From PFJX01 sp040757575 (GTDB taxonomy: Bacteria > Pseudomonadota > Gammaproteobacteria > Burkholderiales > Thiobacillaceae): DNA of 64,000 bases. The notes under the pieces are model-generated. The model made no database searches. It was not told where the DNA came from and saw only the letters and a list, made by a program, of their open reading frames with translations. Shown piece by piece: positions 58,443 to 64,000 of the stretch. The stretch spans positions 1 to 64,000 of the forward strand of contig JBFLXA010000012.1 in NCBI GenBank assembly GCA_040757575.1, read 5' to 3'. Within the stretch, counting starts at the first letter, position 1. Each line of letters opens with the position of its first letter. A program made the translations under genes and the position numbers.

Positions 58443-59108
58443 TCACCAGTTGTAATCCGGCATGTCCCAGTCGTGGATCACCTGCTTCTGGTTGGCCTTG
58501 TACCAGGCGAACTTCTCCGCGTACTGGTTGGCGCCTTCCGCCTTGCCGGCCCGGATCAGCTTCTTCAGGTCTTCGAAGCCCAGCAGCAGGGCCTCGGGGC
58601 GGGGCATGCAGCCGGTGATGTAGAGGTCCACGGGCATGTACTGGTCCAGGCACTTGATGGTGTTGTAGGAATCCCAGTACATGCCGCCGTTGATGGTGCA
58701 GGAGCCCAGGCCCACCACGTACTTGGGGTTCTGCATCTGCTCGTAGGCGCGGATGGCCCGCTTCAGGGTCTTGGTGGACAGGTAGCCGGAGATGACCAAT
58801 AAATTTGCCTGGCGGGCCGTGGGCCGCCACTGGATGCCGTAGCGGTAGGCGTCGAAGCGGGGGGTCATGAGGGGGCGCATCTCGATGGCGCCGCAGCCTG
58901 TACCGAAGCCCAATATCCACAGGGAATTGGCCCGGGCCCAGTTGAAGAAGTCCTCGACGATCTTCAGGTAGGCGCCGTGCTGCACCGTGGGGGGCGCGTC
59001 GCAGAAGTAGTCCTTGAGGGGCTCCACTTCGAATTCCACCCCGTCCGGCCCCTTCACCTTGCGGGGCATCAGCTCGGGTTTGATGAAATGCATCGGGTCG
59101 CGCTTCAT
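58443..59108 (-). CDS. NuoB/MbxJ-like subunit with altered cluster ligands
   Basis: The 221-residue subunit is of the NuoB / hydrogenase small-subunit family that carries the proximal [4Fe-4S] cluster. Expected ligands are partly present: Cys72 in FGTGCGAIEMRP, Cys137 in GSCTINGGMY and Cys167 in TGCMPRPEALL. In NuoB the first block has two adjacent cysteines (CCAVE); here the second is glycine, leaving three ligands. The missing ligand might leave an open coordination site or be supplied from elsewhere, such as the NuoD-like CxxC. It starts 10 bases after the NuoH-like gene. Confidence 0.86.
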   Translation of the reverse strand: MKRDPMHFIKPELMPRKVKGPDGVEFEVEPLKDYFCDAPPTVQHGAYLKIVEDFFNWARANSLWILGFGTGCGAIEMRPLMTPRFDAYRYGIQWRPTARQANLLVISGYLSTKTLKRAIRAYEQMQNPKYVVGLGSCTINGGMYWDSYNTIKCLDQYMPVDLYITGCMPRPEALLLGFEDLKKLIRAGKAEGANQYAEKFAWYKANQKQVIHDWDMPDYNW

Positions 59109-59118
59109 TTTCTCGTCC

Positions 59119-60024
59119 TCACACCAAGACTATGGCCAATACGCCCAGGGGCAGGCCCCAGATCATGAACCAGCGGATGGACTGCTCCACCCGGAAGCGG
59201 GGAAACACCACACCCACGAACACCGACACCATGTAGATGCAGAACACCTTCAGGAAGAACACCGGCCAGCTGGCCGCGCCGCCGAAGAACAGGTTCATGT
59301 AGATGACGATCTTGGCAATCGGGAAGATGGCCCGGTTGGTCTGCATCAGGGCCAGGTAGGAGGAGTGGTACTCCGTGGGGGGGCCGATGGGGATTTCCTG
59401 GGGGGCGAGCACCACGTCGAAGGGGGGACGCATCATGGACCCCAGGAAGCCGATCATGGCCGCCGCCACTGCCACCGGGTTGGTGAACAGGGTCCAGTTT
59501 TCCACGCCTCCCTGCTGGGCGGCGACGATGTCCGTCACCGACAGGGTCTGGTATTGCAGGGCCACGGCGAACACTGCCAGGGCGAAGGGCAGTTCCGCCA
59601 TGCTTACTTGCGACAGGCCCCGGGTGATGCCGATGGCAGAATGGGGATGGCCGGATTCCGCCGCCCCCAGGGCCATGCCCAGGGTGCCGAAGAAGACGAA
59701 GTACAGGGCCAGGATCAGGTCGCCGGCAAAGGACAGGTTGGAGAACATTTCCGAGCCGTAGATCGTCGGCACGAACAGCAGCAGCCCCACGCCGCCGGTA
59801 AGGCGGAACACCGGTCCCAGGTAGAACATGGCGCCGTGGGTGATGGAGGTGCGCAGGCCGTAGTTCTTGATCAGGTCCGCGTAGTTCTGCCAGATGGGAA
59901 TGCCGTGGCGCCGCCCCACCCGGGCGCCGATCTTCTGGATGAAGGCCCCCAGCAGCATGCCGTAGTTCACCACGATGAACAGGGTCAGCAGGGCGTAGGG
60001 AATCTGGATCCACTGGAATTCCAT
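59119..60024 (-). CDS. NuoH/MbxM-like membrane subunit
   Basis: The 301-residue membrane protein has about eight helices and the NuoH/HycD features: GMLLGAFIQKIGARVGRRHGIPIWQNYADLIKNYG near the N terminus, ESGHPHSAIGITRGLSQVSMAELPFALAVF in the middle and MMRPPFDVVLAPQEIPIGPPTEYHSSYLAL, the conserved acidic loop. It anchors the peripheral arm to the antiporter modules. Located three bases after the fused antiporter gene. Confidence 0.9.
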   Translation of the reverse strand: MEFQWIQIPYALLTLFIVVNYGMLLGAFIQKIGARVGRRHGIPIWQNYADLIKNYGLRTSITHGAMFYLGPVFRLTGGVGLLLFVPTIYGSEMFSNLSFAGDLILALYFVFFGTLGMALGAAESGHPHSAIGITRGLSQVSMAELPFALAVFAVALQYQTLSVTDIVAAQQGGVENWTLFTNPVAVAAAMIGFLGSMMRPPFDVVLAPQEIPIGPPTEYHSSYLALMQTNRAIFPIAKIVIYMNLFFGGAASWPVFFLKVFCIYMVSVFVGVVFPRFRVEQSIRWFMIWGLPLGVLAIVLV

Positions 60025-60027
60025 GGT

Positions 60028-63000
60028 TTAGAACCCCACGAAGAAAACGATGACCACGAAGGCCAGGAAATGGAAGGCGTAGTGCTGGCCGTTGCCGTCG
60101 TAAAGACGCCGGCCCAGGTCGCCGGCGGTGTGCAGCAGGTCGGTGACGGTGCCCCAGAAGCGGGTGACGAAGGGCTGGGTGAGAAAGCCCATGGCCTTGC
60201 GGTAAGGGGCGTAGAAGTTCCAGGCGAAGTGGGTGGTCTCGGGCCGGTAGGGACGCTCGGCGGAGAAGACGATGTTGAACTGCTTCACCATCTGGGCGCG
60301 GCGGTTCACGAACAGCAGCCAGGCGAACAGGGTGGCGAAGATGACGCCGACGATGATCATGATGGCTACCGGGTTCCAGTAGCCATACTGGCTGGTGATG
60401 AGCCCGCCCTCCCATTGCAGGGCGCCGGTGGGGAAGAAGGTGCTGATGTAGGCGTCCACCTGGCGCAGGGCCAGGCCGGGCACCACGGCGAACACCAGCA
60501 GCATCACCACGAACAGCATTTGCGGCACCACGATCCAGAAGGGGGCTTCCTTCACCCGGCGAAGTTCGTCCTTCAACTGGCCCAGAAAGATGGTGTGGAT
60601 GAGGCGGAACAGGTACAGGAAGGCGATGGGCCCGGCCATGAACAGGATCACCATGGGCAGGCGGCTGTCGTGGTCCATGATGGCGTTGTAGAAGATCCAG
60701 CGGCCGCCAAAGCCGGACAGGGGCGGCACCCCGGACATGGCGATGATGCCGATCAATACGGCGATGAAGGACAGGGGCATGAGCTTGATGAGGCCCCCCA
60801 TGCGGTACATCTCCCGGGTGCCGGTACGCTTGGCCACGCCGCCCACCGCCAGGAAGAGCATGGACTTGTAGATGAAATGGTTGATGACGAACAGCAGGGC
60901 CATGAGCCAGCCCAGGTGGTTCATCAACGCCAGACCGAACAGGGCATAGCCCATCTGGCCGATGGAGGAATAGGCCAGGAGGCGTTTCGCGTCCTCCTGG
61001 AAGATGGCGAGCAGGTTGCCCAGGAGGGCGGTCAAGGCCCCCACCCAGAGCAGGGCATGGGTCAGGTCCACGCCATACAGGGTCTGGGGGCCCAGGGTCA
61101 TGAGCAGCACGAACAGGCCGAACAGCCCGGCCTTCAGCAGGATGCCGGACACCAGGGGCGATACGTCGGTCTCCGCCTCGGCGTGGGCGCCGGGCAGCCA
61201 GATGTGCAGGCCGATGGCGGCGGTCTTGGTCATGAATCCCAGGGCGAGGAGCAGGAACACCCAGGGGGCGATGGGCTCCACCAGGTCCACCAGGTCCACC
61301 AGATACAGGTTGGGCACCCCGGCACCGGCCGCCGCCAGGGCAAACCCCGCCAGGATGAGGAAGGCCCCGCCCAGGGAGAACACCATGTAGGACAGGGCGT
61401 GGGGTTCGGATTCCTTGCCCCGCAGGATGAGGAAGTAGGACCCCAGGGTGAGCAGTTCCCAGGCGGCGAAGAAATGGAAGGCGTCCTGGGCCTGCACCAG
61501 CATCACCAGGCCGGCGAACATGAGCAGGGTGGCGGGGTAGAAGCCGATGCGCCGGCCGTGGGCGTGGTAGCTGGCCAGCAGGGTGATGGCCCCGCCCAGG
61601 GTGAAGATCAGGGCGAAGATCAGCCGCAGGGGGTCGTAGTCGTCCCAGGTCAGCAAGAAGAAGCCCACCAGGCCGCCAATGGCCAGGGTGTTCTTCACCC
61701 AGGCGGGCAGCCAGTCCAGCAGCAGGAAACCCAGGGCAAAGAGCAGGGGCAGGGCCAGCAGCAGGTTGCTCCGGCCGAACAGGCCGGCCGACAGGTCGCC
61801 CCACAGCCAGGCCAGGGCCCAGGCCGCGGCCAGGGCAGCGAGGACGGGGAGGGCCTTGTGGGCCGGGCAGGTCGGCGATGTTGCCGGGGCCTCCCGCTTC
61901 AGGGCATAGCCGAACCAGCGGAACAGGTAGCCCGCCTCGATGAGGGCCCCCAGCAGCACCAGGGCCAGGAGGGCCAGGCGGCCTTCCCGGGCCAGCACCT
62001 GGGCCAGTTCCCACTTGGCGTAGAAGCCGGGGAAGGGGGGCAGGCCGGCCAGCAGGGCAATGAAACAGGCGAAGGCGAACAGGAGCAGGGGACGCTTGGC
62101 CAGGGCGGCCCAGTCCGTGAGCTGCCGGCCCGCCACCAGGCCGGATAGCCAGAACAGGCCGGCCTTGGCCACGGCGTGGGAGACCAGGATGCCGAAGGCG
62201 ATGAAGGGGGTGGCTTCCCCCAGGATGTCCCGCTGGCCCAGCACCGCCAGCACCAGGCCGGTCTGGGCGATGGAGGAATAACCCAGCAGGCGCCGGTCAT
62301 TCTTCTGGGGCAGGGCCAGGATGTTGGCCGCCACGAAGGTGGTGATGCCGATGCCCGTGGCCAGGGGCAGCCAGGCGCTGCCGCCCACCAGCAGCAGCTT
62401 GTCCACGGCGTACAGGGCGGCGGCACCGGTGGCGGCAGAGAACAGGGCCGAGAAGCCGGGATGGGCGGATTCGTAGATATCCAGGGCCCAGCCGTTGGCG
62501 GGGAAGGGCTTCAACTCCGCCACCAGGGCCAGGAAGATGAAGAAGAAGGCCAGGCTGCCCCCCTGGGTCAGGCCCAGGTTGGCCGCGGCCATGCCGTCGA
62601 TGTTGAGGGTGCCGGTGGCGTGGTAGGCGAAGATGATGCCCACCAGCAGCAGCACGGAAATGAACTGGGACACCAGCAGATACTTGAAGCCGGCCCCCAG
62701 GGCCCGCTCGTCCCGGGACAACAGCACCAGGCCGGCGGTGGAGATGACCGCCAGCTCGAAGAACACGAACAGGTTGAACAGGTCCCGGGTGAGGAGGATG
62801 CCGCCCAGGGCCATGACCGCCACCAGCAGCACCGCCATGGCCCGGCGACCCTGGCCCAGAAGGGCGTCCTTCAGGTGCAGGGCGGTGAACAGGCCGGTCA
62901 GGTTCACCAGCAGGGCCAGGGCGGCTTCCTCCAGGCCGAACCGCAGGTTGATGGCGAAGGGGGGCGGCGTGCCGGCGGTGAAGATCTCCTGGGGCGGGGC

Positions 63001-63183
63001 GCCTTCCTGGACGAAGGCCCACAGCCAGCGGGCGGGAATCCAGACCATCCAGGCCAGGACCCCCAGGGTCAGGCCGTAGGCCGTGCGGGCACGGTCTCCC
63101 AGCAGCCCCAGCAGGAAAGCCCCGCCCAGTCCCAGGGCCAGGAGGAGGATGGGATGCAGGAACAGGCTGTCCACGGCCGTCAT
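60028..63183 (-). CDS. Fused double antiporter subunit (MrpD/MbxH + MbxH')
   Basis: This 1051-residue membrane protein is two complex-I-type antiporter subunits in one chain. Domain one (about 1-470, MrpD/NuoN-like) has FVFFELAVISTAGL with the helix 5 Glu, ELKPFPANGWALD with its Lys and SHAVAKAGLFWLSG. Domain two (about 500-950, HyfB/NuoL-like) has FHFFAAWELLTLGSYFLIL, TKTAAIGLHIWLPGAHAEA and SGILLKAGLFGLFVL. A 100-residue tail follows with one last helix. The two domains are separate genes in known Mrp and Mbx operons, so the fusion is unusual. It overlaps mrpC by four bases. Confidence 0.88.
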   Translation of the reverse strand: MTAVDSLFLHPILLLALGLGGAFLLGLLGDRARTAYGLTLGVLAWMVWIPARWLWAFVQEGAPPQEIFTAGTPPPFAINLRFGLEEAALALLVNLTGLFTALHLKDALLGQGRRAMAVLLVAVMALGGILLTRDLFNLFVFFELAVISTAGLVLLSRDERALGAGFKYLLVSQFISVLLLVGIIFAYHATGTLNIDGMAAANLGLTQGGSLAFFFIFLALVAELKPFPANGWALDIYESAHPGFSALFSAATGAAALYAVDKLLLVGGSAWLPLATGIGITTFVAANILALPQKNDRRLLGYSSIAQTGLVLAVLGQRDILGEATPFIAFGILVSHAVAKAGLFWLSGLVAGRQLTDWAALAKRPLLLFAFACFIALLAGLPPFPGFYAKWELAQVLAREGRLALLALVLLGALIEAGYLFRWFGYALKREAPATSPTCPAHKALPVLAALAAAWALAWLWGDLSAGLFGRSNLLLALPLLFALGFLLLDWLPAWVKNTLAIGGLVGFFLLTWDDYDPLRLIFALIFTLGGAITLLASYHAHGRRIGFYPATLLMFAGLVMLVQAQDAFHFFAAWELLTLGSYFLILRGKESEPHALSYMVFSLGGAFLILAGFALAAAGAGVPNLYLVDLVDLVEPIAPWVFLLLALGFMTKTAAIGLHIWLPGAHAEAETDVSPLVSGILLKAGLFGLFVLLMTLGPQTLYGVDLTHALLWVGALTALLGNLLAIFQEDAKRLLAYSSIGQMGYALFGLALMNHLGWLMALLFVINHFIYKSMLFLAVGGVAKRTGTREMYRMGGLIKLMPLSFIAVLIGIIAMSGVPPLSGFGGRWIFYNAIMDHDSRLPMVILFMAGPIAFLYLFRLIHTIFLGQLKDELRRVKEAPFWIVVPQMLFVVMLLVFAVVPGLALRQVDAYISTFFPTGALQWEGGLITSQYGYWNPVAIMIIVGVIFATLFAWLLFVNRRAQMVKQFNIVFSAERPYRPETTHFAWNFYAPYRKAMGFLTQPFVTRFWGTVTDLLHTAGDLGRRLYDGNGQHYAFHFLAFVVIVFFVGF

Positions 63184-63545
63184 CCCTTCAGCTCCGTGAA
63201 CTGGCGGATGTCCAGGCTGCGTTTCCGGTCATGGAGCCGCAGGGCGTAGGCCAGCATGAGGGCCGTCACCCCCACGCCGATGACGATGGCGGTGAGCACC
63301 AGGGCCTGGGGCAGGGGGTCGATGATGCGGGCCACGGCCTGGGCGGCCGGCACCGTGGCATCCAGGATGGGGGCGGTGCGTCCGCCCATGTAGCCGATGG
63401 CGACGATGACGGTGTTCACCCCCGTGCCCGCCAGGGTGAAGGCCACGATCATGCGCAGCAGGTTACGGTGGGTGAGGGCGCCGTAGAAGCCGATGAGGAT
63501 CAGCAGGAAGCCGGTGGCCAGGGCCATCTGGGCGATGTCGGGCAT
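63180..63545 (-). CDS. MrpC/MbxG-like (NuoK family) subunit
   Basis: The 121-residue membrane protein has three helices and the MrpC/NuoK signature: FLLILIGFYGALTHRNLLRMIVAFTLAGTGVN and PLPQALVLTAIVIGVGVTALMLAYALRL with the conserved Glu replaced by polar residues in part. It would sit next to the antiporter subunit in the membrane arm. It overlaps mrpB by one base (the end and start share position 63545). Confidence 0.88.
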   Translation of the reverse strand: MPDIAQMALATGFLLILIGFYGALTHRNLLRMIVAFTLAGTGVNTVIVAIGYMGGRTAPILDATVPAAQAVARIIDPLPQALVLTAIVIGVGVTALMLAYALRLHDRKRSLDIRQFTELKG

Positions 63546-63973
63546 CAGGGCGCCTCCCCGTCATGGGCTCGGGACTTCTCCTCCGCCAGACCCGCCAGCA
63601 GGGAAGACAGTTCCGCCCCCACCTTCAGGCCGATGAGGGAATAGATGAGGGGGATGGCCCCGGCGGAGAACAGGGCCCCCAAGGTGCCGGTGGGCAGGAT
63701 GCGGTTGTCCAGGAAGCCCCCGGCCAGCACCAGGCCCAGCAGGCCGATGAGCACGTAGAACGTGCCGGACAGGGCTTCGATGGCGCCGATGAGCCGATGG
63801 CTGAAGGTCTTGAAGGGATCGGCCAGCAGCATCAGCAAGGCCCCGGAAGCGATGATGGCGCCGCCCTGGAAGCCGCCGCCCGGTGTCAGGTGGCCGTTGA
63901 CGAAGACATAGACCCCCAACAGCAGGATCAGGGGGGCCAGGTAGCGGCTGCCGGTGGCCAGCAGTTCCCCCAC
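63545..63973 (-). CDS. MrpB/MbxF-like subunit, N terminus possibly beyond the window
   Basis: The 142-residue membrane protein has the MnhB features LILLLGVYVFVNGHLTPGGGFQGGAIIASGALLMLL and helices ending in a cytoplasmic tail. GTG 63973 is the first available start, but the frame stays open to the window edge (64000), so the true start may lie further right. The remaining Mrp-type genes (A, E, F, G) would be expected off the right edge. Confidence 0.8.
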   Translation of the reverse strand: MGELLATGSRYLAPLILLLGVYVFVNGHLTPGGGFQGGAIIASGALLMLLADPFKTFSHRLIGAIEALSGTFYVLIGLLGLVLAGGFLDNRILPTGTLGALFSAGAIPLIYSLIGLKVGAELSSLLAGLAEEKSRAHDGEAP

Positions 63974-64000
63974 GGGGGGCCGGGGGGCGCCGGATTTCTC

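Noticed and set aside
59014..62148. Plus-strand open frame of 1044 codons
   Set aside because: It is the antisense of the antiporter and NuoH-like genes; its translation is low-complexity His/Gln/Gly-rich and has no family motifs, a common effect of high GC third positions.

Overview
The window is GC-rich DNA of a probable sulfur-oxidising, nitrogen-fixing betaproteobacterium (Rhodocyclales or Nitrosomonadales type; this is inferred from gene content and no 16S gene is present). It carries sulfur-oxidation genes (soxZ, a flavocytochrome c sulfide dehydrogenase pair, a periplasmic rhodanese), several multihaem c-type cytochromes, and a large molybdenum nitrogenase region with the Azotobacter/Azoarcus style of accessory genes.

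Layout. (1) 1-9.8 kb: soxZ, a PAS-type sigma-54 activator, then an operon with its own sigma-54 promoter (stand-alone CZB zinc protein, rhodanese, DUF302-like protein, a methionine-rich repeat protein, FccA, and a frameshifted FccB), a pentahaem cytochrome, a di-haem peroxidase and a receiver protein. (2) 9.8-13.1 kb: housekeeping genes (uup, tRNA-Arg(CCT), glutathione peroxidase, an AF1514-like protein). (3) 13.2-27.7 kb: nif block one: nifF divergent from nifIscA-nifU-nifS, a TatT-type TRAP transporter, nifV-cysE-orf171-nifW-nifZ-nifM, a hemerythrin and SIR2-like pair, and a divergent unknown gene. (4) 27.7-40.9 kb: an accessory defence island: SNF2 helicase + AIPR, then Gp37/Gp68-type three-Cys protein, TcmP, Mod, RhuM and Res. 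(5) 40.9-52.6 kb: nif block two: a glycine-rich-domain protein, draT divergent from nifH-nifD-nifK-nifT-fdx-nifY-orf90-modE-modABC, and an acetyltransferase. (6) 52.6-64 kb, all minus strand: a Mrp/complex-I-related membrane oxidoreductase in the Mbx/Mbs gene order with two antiporter subunits fused, a NuoI-GltD fusion, a ferritin-like protein, a universal stress protein and a NhaD-type antiporter; it runs off the right edge.

How it works together. Sigma-54 promoters with NifA upstream sites (TGT-N10-ACA) can be read in front of nifF, nifIscA, nifV, the unknown gene at 27087 and nifH, so the two nif blocks look like one regulon split by the defence island. A separate sigma-54 circuit (activator, paired GTCATGAC sites, promoter) controls the sulfide-oxidation operon. 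ModE and ModABC supply and sense molybdate, NifF and the ferredoxin carry electrons, and DraT can switch the Fe protein off. The Mbx-like complex could link ion gradients, NAD(P)H and low-potential ferredoxin or sulfane sulfur, but its substrate is not shown by the sequence. Longer intergenic gaps in several operons hold one of two repeat families: CCCCTCTCCC-type palindromes or inverted heptad repeats.
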